NCBI GenBank assembly: GCA_038106885.1
Contig: JAYNFX010000006.1
Coordinates: forward strand, 1-58,906
Reading direction: 5' to 3'
DNA from: UBA3537 sp038106885
GTDB lineage: Bacteria > Bacteroidota > Bacteroidia > Flavobacteriales > Flavobacteriaceae
DNA: 58,906 bases
The translations under genes and the position numbers were made by a program. The notes beneath the pieces were generated by a model. The model saw only the letters and a program-made list of their open reading frames with translations. It was not told where the DNA came from and searched no databases. This document shows positions 27,748 to 36,438 of this stretch, piece after piece. Every line of letters begins with the position of its first letter. Position 1 is the stretch's first letter.

Positions 27748-28515
27748 ATGATTATAACCGATACACATACACATTTATATAGTGAATCTTTTGATGCTGA
27801 CAGAAATGAAGTTATTGACAGAGCAATAGAAAACGGTATTACACGTTTTTTTATTCCGTCTATTGACTCTTCTTATATTGAGAGTATGTATGATCTAGAG
27901 AAACAGTATCCAGAGCATATTTTTTTAATGGCAGGTCTTCACCCTACTCATGTGAAGCACGATTATAAAAATGAATTAAGTATAATTGTTCGACAGCTTG
28001 AACAAAGAAGCTTTTTTGCTATTGGTGAGATTGGAATTGATTTGTATTGGGATAAAACAATGTTAAGGGAACAACAAGACGCTTTTCGCTTTCAAATACA
28101 GTTAGCAAAGAAGTATTCATTACCTATAGTAATTCACTGTAGGGATGCATTTAATGAAGTCTTTGAAGTTCTTGAGCTCGAAAAATCTGATGATTTGAAA
28201 GGAATATTTCACTGTTTTACAGGTACATTAGAACAGGCAAAAAAAGCAATTTCATATAATATGAAATTGGGGATTGGTGGGGTAGTTACATTTAAAAATG
28301 GTAAGATAGATCAGTATTTGTCCAAAATACCAATATCTGAAATTGTATTGGAAACAGATGCACCATATTTATCGCCTACTCCGTTTAGAGGAAAAAGAAA
28401 TGAGAGTGCATACTTATTGCATATTCTTGAAAAAGTAGCATCTATTTATAAATTACAACGGGATGTTATTGCAAGAATTACTACCCAAAACTCAATTGAC
28501 ATTTTTAAAATTTAA
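27748..28515 (+). CDS. tatD: TatD-family metal-dependent hydrolase (DNase)
   Basis: TatD proteins are TIM-barrel metal-dependent hydrolases with DNase activity. The 255 residues contain the metal-site motifs THTHLYSESFD (His7 and His9), GEIGIDLYWD, IHCRDAFNE, FHCFTGTLEQ and ETDAPYLSP. It is probably cytoplasmic. The ansA start lies 5 bases after its stop, so the two are likely one transcript. Confidence 0.93.
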   Translation: MIITDTHTHLYSESFDADRNEVIDRAIENGITRFFIPSIDSSYIESMYDLEKQYPEHIFLMAGLHPTHVKHDYKNELSIIVRQLEQRSFFAIGEIGIDLYWDKTMLREQQDAFRFQIQLAKKYSLPIVIHCRDAFNEVFEVLELEKSDDLKGIFHCFTGTLEQAKKAISYNMKLGIGGVVTFKNGKIDQYLSKIPISEIVLETDAPYLSPTPFRGKRNESAYLLHILEKVASIYKLQRDVIARITTQNSIDIFKI

Positions 28516-28519
28516 TCAA

Positions 28520-29539
28520 ATGGACTCTAAAGTATTATTAATCTATACAGGTGGTACAATTGGAATGATCAAAAAGGCCAGTAATGAAGCTTTGTACCCA
28601 TTTGATTTTCAAAGCTTATTAAAAAATATACCAGAATTAAAGTTGTTAAATTGTATAATTGATGTTGTGTCATTTGACAACCCTATCGATTCATCTAACG
28701 TTAATCTCAATCATTGGATTAAAATTGCTGAAATAATTGAATTACATTATGAATCTCACGACGGATTTGTTGTTTTACATGGAAGTGATACTATGAGCTA
28801 TTCGTCGTCAGCATTAAGTTTCATGCTTGATAATTTAAATAAGCCAGTTATTTTCACGGGGTCACAATTACCAATTGGAGATTTAAGAACTGATGCTAAA
28901 GAGAATTTAATTACATCTATTCAGCTAGCTAGTTTGAAAAAAAATGGTAATCCAGTGATTAAAGAAGTTGGATTGTATTTTGAGTATAAATTATACAGAG
29001 CTAACAGGACCACAAAAATTAATGCTGATCATTTTGAAGCATTTACTTCTGCCAATTATCCAGTACTTGTAAATTCAGGAGTTAAACTTAATATACATCA
29101 TGATTTACTATTTAAAAATAATATTGGAGGAAAACTAAAAGTTCATAAGAAAATGAGTGATTCTGTTGTATTAATAAAATTATTTCCTGGAATTAAAGAA
29201 CTGACTTTATCTTCTATTTTACAGACACCGAATTTAGAAGGAGTTGTTTTAGAAACATACGGGTCTGGTAATGCTCCTACAGCTAATTGGTTTTTAAACT
29301 TAATTAAAGACGCAATTTCAAAAGGAATTTATATTGTAAATGTCACTCAATGTTTTGGAGGAATGGTTCAAATGGGACAATATCAAACCAGTCACAAACT
29401 GCAAGAAATGGGAGTTATCTCAGCAAAAGATATGACTACTGAATCTGCTGTGACTAAAATGATGTATTTATTAGGATCAAAAAAACAATCAGAGTTTAAA
29501 TCAAATTTTGAAACTTCAATTAGAGGGGAATTAAGTTAA
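28520..29539 (+). CDS. ansA: Type I L-asparaginase
   Basis: This enzyme hydrolyses asparagine to aspartate and ammonia. I place the start at ATG 28520 (MDSKVLLIYTGGTIGM), just after the tatD stop. A longer open frame from 28463 would overlap tatD and add unrelated residues. The first active-site motif is TGGTIG (nucleophile Thr13) and the second is VLHGSDTMSYSSSAL. The C-terminal part ESAVTKMMYLLG also fits. There is no signal peptide, which agrees with the cytoplasmic type I enzyme. The length of 339 residues is normal. Confidence 0.93.
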   Translation: MDSKVLLIYTGGTIGMIKKASNEALYPFDFQSLLKNIPELKLLNCIIDVVSFDNPIDSSNVNLNHWIKIAEIIELHYESHDGFVVLHGSDTMSYSSSALSFMLDNLNKPVIFTGSQLPIGDLRTDAKENLITSIQLASLKKNGNPVIKEVGLYFEYKLYRANRTTKINADHFEAFTSANYPVLVNSGVKLNIHHDLLFKNNIGGKLKVHKKMSDSVVLIKLFPGIKELTLSSILQTPNLEGVVLETYGSGNAPTANWFLNLIKDAISKGIYIVNVTQCFGGMVQMGQYQTSHKLQEMGVISAKDMTTESAVTKMMYLLGSKKQSEFKSNFETSIRGELS

Positions 29540-29605
29540 AATTAAATTTTATTTACTTTCAGAAGTAAACAATTTTTTATTTATTTGGTGTCTTATTTAA
29601 AATTT

Positions 29606-29693
29606 AGAGAGGTGGCCGAGTGGTCGAAGGCGCACGCCTGGAAAGTGTGTATACGTCAAAAGCGTATCGAGGGTTCGAATCCCTTCCTCTCTG
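29606..29693 (+). tRNA. tRNA-Ser (anticodon GGA)
   Basis: It folds as a class II tRNA of 88 bases. The acceptor AGAGAGG (29606-29612) pairs with CCTCTCT (29686-29692), and G29693 is the discriminator. The anticodon stem CACGC/GTGTG encloses loop CTGGAAA with anticodon GGA at 29640-29642. The long variable arm (TATACG...CGTAT) and T-arm with TTCGAAT are clear. CCA is not encoded. It reads UCC and UCU codons. Confidence 0.96.
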
Positions 29694-29717
29694 CAAATGT
29701 GATGCTAAAAATCAAAT

Positions 29718-29757
29718 AAAAAAAGCATTAGTATAAACTTAGAATGTCTTTTTTTTT
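29718..29757 (+). terminator. Probable terminator after tRNA-Ser
   Basis: An A-rich arm ending in GCATT (29718-29729) can pair with AATG followed by a C and a run of T (29743-29757) with one bulge. The T run would end the tRNA transcript before exbB. The stem is mostly A-T and imperfect. Confidence 0.5.
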
Positions 29758-29811
29758 ATATATTTAGCAACTGTTATTTATTAAAACAAAAATAAATTTA
29801 AGATCAATAAA

Positions 29812-30582
29812 ATGAAAAAATTATTTCCAATTTTAGTTATTGCTATTTTAGCAGCTCTTACTCCTGTTAATGCAATTAATAATACAAGTTTAAGTACTGC
29901 TGAAACCTCTATCGAGGCCTCCATACAAGATGATACTTCCGTTGCAGAAAAACCTGGATTTCACCAAGAATTAAAAAATAGATTTATTGAAGGTGGTCCT
30001 GGATTTATGGGAATTGTTCTTTTGTGTTTAATTTTAGGATTAGCAATAGCAATAGAAAGAATTATATATTTAAACCTTTCAACAACCAATACTTCAAAAC
30101 TTATCGAAGACGTTGAAGGTGCACTTTCATCCGGAGGGGTTGAAGCTGCAAAAGAAGTATGTAGAGATACTAAGGGGCCAATTGCCTCAATTTTTTACCA
30201 AGGCTTAGATAGATCAAGTGAAGATCTTGATGCAGCTGAGAAAGCTGTTGTTGCTTATGGTGGAGTTCAGATGGGACAACTTGAAAAGAATGTTTCTTGG
30301 ATTTCGTTGTTTATTGCTCTTGCGCCAATGCTTGGTTTCATGGGAACTGTAATTGGTATGATCCAGGCATTTGATAAAATTGAAGCAGCTGGCGATATGC
30401 AACCATCTCTTGTTGCTGGGGGTATTAAAGTAGCACTTCTAACAACAGTATTTGGTCTTATTGTTGCAATTATTTTACAAATTTTTTACAACTACATTAT
30501 TGCTAAAATTGACAGCATTGTCAACAATATGGAAGATGCATCAATTTCTTTGATGGATATTCTTGTGAAAAACAAAAAATAA
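29812..30582 (+). CDS. exbB: ExbB/TolQ/MotA-family proton channel protein
   Basis: ExbB forms the inner-membrane proton-channel pentamer that energises TonB. The 256 residues begin with an extra N-terminal hydrophobic segment (about 1-21, resembling a signal peptide), common in Bacteroidota ExbB. The three expected helices follow at about 60-85, 160-185 and 205-235. The conserved stretch is IALAPMLGFMGTVIGMIQAF. It heads a cluster with an unknown membrane protein, two exbD genes and a PorT-like barrel. The gap to the next gene is 28 bases. Confidence 0.93.
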   Translation: MKKLFPILVIAILAALTPVNAINNTSLSTAETSIEASIQDDTSVAEKPGFHQELKNRFIEGGPGFMGIVLLCLILGLAIAIERIIYLNLSTTNTSKLIEDVEGALSSGGVEAAKEVCRDTKGPIASIFYQGLDRSSEDLDAAEKAVVAYGGVQMGQLEKNVSWISLFIALAPMLGFMGTVIGMIQAFDKIEAAGDMQPSLVAGGIKVALLTTVFGLIVAIILQIFYNYIIAKIDSIVNNMEDASISLMDILVKNKK

Positions 30583-30610
30583 AGTTCAATAAAATCAAAG
30601 TCATATAATT

Positions 30611-31054
30611 ATGGATTTTCAAAAATTATTAAAAATTATTGCCGCAGTGATTGGAGTTATTTCCATTATATTTCTTATAACTATTATTTCTACTGGCGAT
30701 GATGCGATAAAAGCAGGGGAAAGTTCTAAAAGCGTTAGCTCATACATGTATGTTGCCTATTTCATTTTGGGAGTCGCTGTAGTGTCGGTTATTTATTTTA
30801 CCGTTTCTAACTTGATTTCTAATGCTTCTGGCCTAAAAAATACTCTTTTATCTATTGGTGCATTTATATTATTATTTCTTGTTTGTTATTTTGTCTTTGC
30901 GTCAGGTAATGAGATGGTTCTCAAAGATGGATCAGTATTAACAGTATCCCAATCAAAGTTAGTAGGTGCTGGTTTGTATTTGTTCTATTTTCTTTCTTTC
31001 ATTGCAGCTGGAACGATGTTGTACTTTGGTGTAAAAAAATCATTAAATAAATAA
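30611..31054 (+). CDS. Unknown 4-helix membrane protein inside the exb operon
   Basis: I do not recognise a named family. The 147 residues contain four clear hydrophobic helices, at about 8-27, 45-65, 78-99 and 118-140, with short loops and a charged C-terminus (FGVKKSLNK). There are no obvious catalytic or metal motifs. It lies 28 bases after exbB and ends one base before the ATG of the first exbD, so it must be made with the Exb proteins. It is probably an accessory subunit of the proton channel, but this rests only on context. Confidence 0.75.
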   Translation: MDFQKLLKIIAAVIGVISIIFLITIISTGDDAIKAGESSKSVSSYMYVAYFILGVAVVSVIYFTVSNLISNASGLKNTLLSIGAFILLFLVCYFVFASGNEMVLKDGSVLTVSQSKLVGAGLYLFYFLSFIAAGTMLYFGVKKSLNK

Positions 31055-31055
31055 C

Positions 31056-31658
31056 ATGGCTAAACGATCTGCTCCTGAAGTTAATGCTGGTTCAATGGCT
31101 GACATTGCATTTTTGCTGTTGATCTTTTTTTTAGTTACAACAACGATAGAGAAAGATTCTGGAATAAACAGAAAATTACCTCCAATGGAAGAAATTGATC
31201 CTCCAATAATTAAACAAAAAAATATTTTTACGGTTTTATTAAATGGTAAAGATCAATTGTTGGTTGAAGAAGAGCTAATGGATATTGCTGATTTGAGAAG
31301 TGCTGCTGTAGAATTTTTAGACAATAATGGTGATGGATCATGTAATTATTGTTTAGGGAAAAAAGACCAAAGCTCATCTGACAATCCAGATAAGGCTATC
31401 ATTTCATTAAAAAACGAAAGAGAGACTTCTTATGCGGCATATATTTCAGTTCAAAATGAGTTAGTTGCAGCTTACAATGTATTGAGAAATAGAAGAGCTC
31501 TGGATCTTGGCCCTGGGCAAGGTTTTCGTGAGATGAATTTCACTCAAATGCAAAGGAATTATAAAGATGCCCGTTTTGTTGGAAATAAAGAAAAACTTAA
31601 AGCTTTGATAGACCAGATTAAATTAGAGTTTCCTCAAAAATTATCAGAAGTTCAGTAA
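31056..31658 (+). CDS. exbD: ExbD-like biopolymer transport protein, long form with CxxC
   Basis: ExbD is the single-helix partner of ExbB that couples proton flow to TonB. The 200 residues have a short cytoplasmic end, one helix (about 15-33) with the conserved Asp in SMADIAFLLLIFFLV, and a periplasmic domain longer than usual. That domain carries a CxxC pair (Cys96 and Cys99 in GSCNYCLGKKDQ). A conserved DNPDKAIISLK stretch follows. The next gene is a second exbD, so the pair could form mixed dimers in the ExbB channel. Confidence 0.92.
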   Translation: MAKRSAPEVNAGSMADIAFLLLIFFLVTTTIEKDSGINRKLPPMEEIDPPIIKQKNIFTVLLNGKDQLLVEEELMDIADLRSAAVEFLDNNGDGSCNYCLGKKDQSSSDNPDKAIISLKNERETSYAAYISVQNELVAAYNVLRNRRALDLGPGQGFREMNFTQMQRNYKDARFVGNKEKLKALIDQIKLEFPQKLSEVQ

Positions 31659-31679
31659 TTAATATTAGAATTATATCAA

Positions 31680-32159
31680 ATGTCAAAATTTAAGAAAAAA
31701 AAGGACGGAGGGCTACCAGCAATATCAACCGCTTCACTGCCTGATATTGTGTTTATGTTACTTTTCTTTTTCATGGTAGCTACTGTAATGAGAGAAAATT
31801 CATTGAAAATTCAAAATTCACTTCCATTAGCTAATCAAGTTGAAAAACTTGATAAGAAAAATCCTGTTAGTTATATCTACATGGGTAAACCAAGTTCTGG
31901 TTATGAGAAATTCGGTACGGAAGCACGTATTCAACTTAATGATCAGTTTGCATCACTTTCTGAAGTTAGTGCATTTATTAGCTCAGAGAGATCAGCTCTA
32001 AGAGAAGAGTTAATACCATTTCTAACTGTTGCTCTGAAGGTTGACAGAGAAGCTAACATGGGAATAGTTGGAGATGTTAAGCAAGAGCTACGAAAAGTTA
32101 ATGCTTTGAAAATTAATTATACAACTGGCATTGGAGATGTTGAAGCTAACATGAATTAA
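31680..32159 (+). CDS. exbD: ExbD-like biopolymer transport protein, second copy
   Basis: This is a 159-residue second ExbD, with a basic N-terminus (KFKKKKDGG) and one helix containing the conserved Asp in TASLPDIVFMLLFFFMV. The rest is periplasmic and ends in KINYTTGIGDVEANMN. It is clearly different from the first exbD: it is shorter and has no cysteine pair. Two different ExbD proteins beside one ExbB is a usual Bacteroidota arrangement. A strong terminator follows 27 bases after its stop. Confidence 0.92.
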   Translation: MSKFKKKKDGGLPAISTASLPDIVFMLLFFFMVATVMRENSLKIQNSLPLANQVEKLDKKNPVSYIYMGKPSSGYEKFGTEARIQLNDQFASLSEVSAFISSERSALREELIPFLTVALKVDREANMGIVGDVKQELRKVNALKINYTTGIGDVEANMN

Positions 32160-32185
32160 GGCCTAACTATACTTATTTTGTAATT

Positions 32186-32212
32186 GGTATCCTCACTAGG
32201 ATACCTTTTTTT
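32186..32212 (+). terminator. Rho-independent terminator after exbD
   Basis: The perfect 8-bp stem GGTATCCT (32186-32193) with AGGATACC (32198-32205) has a 4-base loop (CACT) and a run of seven T to 32212. Confidence 0.92.
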
Positions 32213-32230
32213 AATTTGATTAATAATTTT

Positions 32231-32911
32231 ATGAGAACATGTGTGATATTAATTTTTTCACTAATATCGATTTGCGCTAGTGCTCAAGAATACTTTTCAG
32301 AAACTTTAGATTCTTTATACAGGGAAGATCAAATTTATTTTGGTGTAACATACAACACTCTTTTTAATACACCTAAGGCGTTTACACAAACTAATTTTTC
32401 ACCTGGATTTAGCGCTGGTATTATCAGAGATTTTCCAATTAATAAAAAAAGAAATTTAGCCTTAGGTCTTGGCTTAGGCTATGCCTTAAATATTTATGCC
32501 CAAAACCTTAAGATAACAAAATTTGAAAATCAAGGCTTTGTGTATGATTTTGTCTCATCTCAAAATTTTAGTAGTAACAGATTTTCTCACCAAGCATTAG
32601 AGATACCTTTTGAATTTAGATGGAGAACTTCCAATGCTATTAATTATAAGTTTTGGCGTTTATACCTAGGAGTAAAAGCGTCTTATATTTTCGGATCAAA
32701 ATCATATTTTAAATCTGAAAATCAAACTTTATCATATGATGATTTGGATTTTAATAAGTGGCAATATGGTATGACACTTAGTGTAGGATATAATAATTGG
32801 AATGCTTTTATATATTATGGGTTAAATTCTATTTTTAACAATGCTTATTTTAATTCCCTTCCTATTGAAGCCCGAAGTTTAAAAATAGGGTTAATTTTTT
32901 ATATATTATAA
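32231..32911 (+). CDS. Outer-membrane beta-barrel protein, PorT-like
   Basis: This is a 226-residue exported protein. The start is ATG 32231, giving the signal peptide MRTCVILIFSLISICASAQ. An in-frame TTG 15 bases upstream would only add residues before it. The mature part shows alternating beta-strand sequence with many Tyr and Phe and ends in LKIGLIFYIL, consistent with an 8-strand barrel. Size and position after exbB-exbD-exbD resemble PorT-family proteins, which take part in T9SS in other Bacteroidota. That assignment is by context and shape only. It is downstream of a terminator, so it probably has its own promoter or depends on read-through. Confidence 0.7.
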   Translation: MRTCVILIFSLISICASAQEYFSETLDSLYREDQIYFGVTYNTLFNTPKAFTQTNFSPGFSAGIIRDFPINKKRNLALGLGLGYALNIYAQNLKITKFENQGFVYDFVSSQNFSSNRFSHQALEIPFEFRWRTSNAINYKFWRLYLGVKASYIFGSKSYFKSENQTLSYDDLDFNKWQYGMTLSVGYNNWNAFIYYGLNSIFNNAYFNSLPIEARSLKIGLIFYIL

Positions 32912-32997
32912 AATGCATACTTTAACCTCTATATTTAATTGGCGGAAAAGTACAAAAAATACATTTTTATATACCTAGCTCTTATCCCAAAATTTAG

Positions 32998-33005
32998 TAA
33001 TTTTG
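32998..33005 (+). promoter_or_regulatory. Candidate -7 element (TAATTTTG) for ileS
   Basis: It matches TAnnTTTG, 17 bases before the ileS ATG, in the 111-base gap after the PorT-like gene. No terminator hairpin is evident in this gap. Confidence 0.5.
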
Positions 33006-33022
33006 CCCATTAATAAAATATA

Positions 33023-36000
33023 ATGAGTGCAGTTTTCCCAGAATACAAAGGATTAAATTTATCTAAGATAGCAGAAAATATGCTGTCTTATTGGGAGGAT
33101 AATCACATTTTTCAGAAAAGTATTTCTTCAAGAGATGGAGAAAAACCATATGTTTTTTTTGAAGGGCCACCTTCTGCAAATGGACTTCCCGGAGTTCATC
33201 ACGTTTTAGCTCGAACAATAAAAGATATTTTTCCAAGATACAAGACTATGAAAGGTTTTCAGGTTAAAAGGAAAGCCGGATGGGATACACACGGTCTTCC
33301 TGTTGAACTTGGAGTAGAAAAAGAATTAGGTATAACAAAAGAAGATATAGGTAAAACTATTTCAATAGAAGATTACAATTCTGCATGTCGAAAAGCAGTT
33401 ATGCAATACACAGATATTTGGAATGATTTAACCCAAAAAATGGGATATTGGGTTAATATGGATGATCCTTATGTTACCTATGATTCTAAATACATGGAAA
33501 GTGTTTGGTGGTTGTTGAAAGAAATATACAATAAAAACCTTCTTTACAAAGGGTATACAATCCAACCTTATTCTCCAAAAGCTGGAACTGGACTTAGTTC
33601 ACATGAGTTAAATCAGCCAGGCACATATCAAGATGTAACTGATACAACAGTAGTTGCTCAATTTTTAGCTAAAAGAGAGAGTTTGCCAGAAAATCTAAAG
33701 TTACACGAGCAAATATATTTTTTAGCATGGACTACTACACCTTGGACATTGCCAAGTAATACTGCACTAACTGTTGGAAATAAAATTGAATATGTACTTA
33801 TTAAAACTTTTAATCAGTATACATTTGAGCCAATCAATGTTGTATTGGCAAAGGCTTTAGTGTCAAAACAATTTTCAGGAAAATATAAGTTAGTAAATGA
33901 TGTTACAGAACTTAAAAACTTTACTACTTCTGATAAGGTAATTCCATATTTAGTATTAGAATCAATTTTTGGCTCAGAGCTTGTTGGAATAAAATATTAT
34001 CAATTACTAGATTACGCTCAGCCTTATCACAGTCCTGAGAATGCTTTTAGAATTATATCTGGAGATTTTGTAACTACAGAGGACGGAACGGGTATTGTTC
34101 ATACTGCACCAACCTTTGGAGCAGATGACGCAATAGCAGCTAAGCAAGCAACTCCAGAAATCCCACCAATGTTAGTAAAAGATGAATTTGAAAATTTAGT
34201 TCCACTTGTAGATTTTCAAGGCCGTTTTAGAAAAGAGGTTATCGATTTCGCAGGGCAATATGTGAAAAATGAATATTATCCCGAAGGTAAAGCCCCTGAA
34301 AAATCTGTTGATATTCAAATCGCCATTAAATTAAAGATTGAAAATAAAGCTTTTAAAGTTGAAAAATATAAACACAGTTATCCAAATTGTTGGAGGACTG
34401 ATAAACCAATTTTATATTATCCTCTAGATTCGTGGTTTATAAAAATATCTGAAGTTAAGGATAGAATGTTCGAACTTAACAAAAATATTAATTGGAAACC
34501 TAAAAGTACGGGAGAAGGGCGTTTCGGGAACTGGCTTGCAAGTGCTAATGACTGGAATCTATCTCGATCTCGATATTGGGGAATTCCTCTTCCAATATGG
34601 AGAACCGAAGATGGCAATGAAGAGATTTGTATTGGGTCTATCAATGAACTTAAAAGTCAAATTAAAAAATCTATCTCTTCTGGCGTTATGTCTGAAGAAA
34701 TTTATTCAGATTTTGTAATAGGGGATTATTCGGATGATAATTATTCAAAAGTTGATCTACATAAGAATATAGTAGATAATATTGTTTTAGTTTCTAAATC
34801 TGGTAAGCCCATGTATCGTGAAAAAGATTTAATTGACGTTTGGTTTGACTCAGGCAGTATGCCATATGCTCAATGGCATTATCCATTTGAGAACAAAGAT
34901 TTGATAGATGAAAATAAATCTTTCCCAGCAGATTTTATTGCTGAAGGTGTTGATCAAACTAGAGGTTGGTTTTATACTCTTCATGCTATTGGAACTATTG
35001 TTTTTGATTCTGTCGCTTATAAAAATGTTGTTTCAAATGGTCTAGTTTTAGATAAAAATGGACAAAAGATGTCAAAAAGATTAGGCAACGCTACAGATCC
35101 TTTTGATACCCTTGAGACTTTTGGCCCTGACGCCACGCGATGGTACATGATAAGTAATGCGAATCCATGGGATAATCTTAAGTTCGATATAGATGGTATT
35201 GACGAAGTTAAGCGCAAATTTTTTGGAACGCTTTATAACACCTATGCGTTTTTTACTTTATATGCTAATATTGATGAATTTAATAATTCAGAAAAACAAA
35301 TACCATTAAAAAATCGTCCTGAAATTGACCGTTGGATTATTTCAGAGCTGAATTCGTTAATCAAAAATGTGGATAAATTTTATGAAGATTATGAGCCTAC
35401 CAAAGCTGCACGCGCTATTTCATTTTTCACACAAGAGCTTTTAAGTAACTGGTATGTAAGACTAAGCAGAAGACGTTTTTGGAAAGGCGAATATGAAACT
35501 GATAAAATATCAGCATATCAAACTTTATTTAATTGTTTAATAACAATATCAAAATTAAGTGCACCAATAGCTCCATTTTTTATGGATCGTATGTTTCTAG
35601 ATTTAAATAATAAAACAAATTTTGAAGAATTTGAAAGCGTCCATTTGTCAAATTTCCCTGTTGCTAACAAAGATTTAATTGACAAAGATTTAGAGAAAAA
35701 AATGAGTCAAGCGCAAATAATTTCTTCTTTAGTACTGTCTTTAAGGGCTAAAGAGAAAATTAAAGTAAGACAGCCTTTGCAAAAAATTATGATTCCTGTT
35801 TATTCTCAAAAACATAAGCAAGAAATAATTGCTATTTCAAGTTTGATTAAGCAAGAGGTCAATGTCAAAGAGGTTGAAGTTTTAGAAGAAGAGTCAGAAA
35901 TTTTAGTAAAAAGAATTAAACCAAATTTTAAAGCATTAGGACCACGTTTTGGTAAGGATATGAAATTAGTTGTAACAGCGATAGAACAACTTAATTCAGA

Positions 36001-36430
36001 AGATATTCAGAAAATTGAAGAAAAAGGCGCTATAGAACTTGAAATTAATGGAAAAAGTATTACATTGAATTTAGATGATGTAGAAATCTCTTCACAAGAT
36101 ATTGAAGGATGGTTAGTTGCCAATCAAGGTTCTGTTACTGTAGCCCTTGATATAACTGTTTCAGATTCATTGAAACAAGAAGGAATAGCAAGAGAACTTG
36201 TGAATAGAATTCAAAACTTAAGAAAGAATTCAGGTTTTGAAGTTACAGATCATATTGACATTTGTATTTTAGATAACAAAAATATTACAAATGCGGTTTT
36301 AAATAATTTAGATTATATAAAAATTGAAACCTTAACAAAAAAATTAGAATTGGTAAATAAACTTGATGATGGAATTGAAATTGATTTTGACGGAATTTCT
36401 ACCAAGTTATTAGTAACATTAAATAAATAA
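33023..36430 (+). CDS. ileS: Isoleucyl-tRNA synthetase, eukaryote-like (type 2) form
   Basis: IleRS charges tRNA-Ile. The 1135-residue length exceeds the roughly 930-940 residues of the usual bacterial enzyme. The signature motifs are of the eukaryote-like class: PSANGLPGVHHVLAR in place of the classical HIGH (His59-His60) and KMSKRLGN (Lys682-Arg686) in place of KMSKS. The editing domain (FLAWTTTPWTLPSNTAL) and an extended C-terminal region are present, with no obvious zinc-binding Cys cluster at the end. Type 2 IleRS enzymes are generally resistant to mupirocin. The DksA-like gene follows 8 bases later. Confidence 0.95.
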   Translation: MSAVFPEYKGLNLSKIAENMLSYWEDNHIFQKSISSRDGEKPYVFFEGPPSANGLPGVHHVLARTIKDIFPRYKTMKGFQVKRKAGWDTHGLPVELGVEKELGITKEDIGKTISIEDYNSACRKAVMQYTDIWNDLTQKMGYWVNMDDPYVTYDSKYMESVWWLLKEIYNKNLLYKGYTIQPYSPKAGTGLSSHELNQPGTYQDVTDTTVVAQFLAKRESLPENLKLHEQIYFLAWTTTPWTLPSNTALTVGNKIEYVLIKTFNQYTFEPINVVLAKALVSKQFSGKYKLVNDVTELKNFTTSDKVIPYLVLESIFGSELVGIKYYQLLDYAQPYHSPENAFRIISGDFVTTEDGTGIVHTAPTFGADDAIAAKQATPEIPPMLVKDEFENLVPLVDFQGRFRKEVIDFAGQYVKNEYYPEGKAPEKSVDIQIAIKLKIENKAFKVEKYKHSYPNCWRTDKPILYYPLDSWFIKISEVKDRMFELNKNINWKPKSTGEGRFGNWLASANDWNLSRSRYWGIPLPIWRTEDGNEEICIGSINELKSQIKKSISSGVMSEEIYSDFVIGDYSDDNYSKVDLHKNIVDNIVLVSKSGKPMYREKDLIDVWFDSGSMPYAQWHYPFENKDLIDENKSFPADFIAEGVDQTRGWFYTLHAIGTIVFDSVAYKNVVSNGLVLDKNGQKMSKRLGNATDPFDTLETFGPDATRWYMISNANPWDNLKFDIDGIDEVKRKFFGTLYNTYAFFTLYANIDEFNNSEKQIPLKNRPEIDRWIISELNSLIKNVDKFYEDYEPTKAARAISFFTQELLSNWYVRLSRRRFWKGEYETDKISAYQTLFNCLITISKLSAPIAPFFMDRMFLDLNNKTNFEEFESVHLSNFPVANKDLIDKDLEKKMSQAQIISSLVLSLRAKEKIKVRQPLQKIMIPVYSQKHKQEIIAISSLIKQEVNVKEVEVLEEESEILVKRIKPNFKALGPRFGKDMKLVVTAIEQLNSEDIQKIEEKGAIELEINGKSITLNLDDVEISSQDIEGWLVANQGSVTVALDITVSDSLKQEGIARELVNRIQNLRKNSGFEVTDHIDICILDNKNITNAVLNNLDYIKIETLTKKLELVNKLDDGIEIDFDGISTKLLVTLNK

Positions 36431-36438
36431 AAAAGGCT

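Noticed and set aside
28463..28519. Longer start for ansA inside tatD
   Set aside because: The extra residues do not fit type I asparaginase, and the ATG at 28520 gives a standard start just before TGGTIG.
32216..32230. TTG start for the PorT-like protein
   Set aside because: It adds five residues before an otherwise standard signal peptide and lies just after the terminator T tract.
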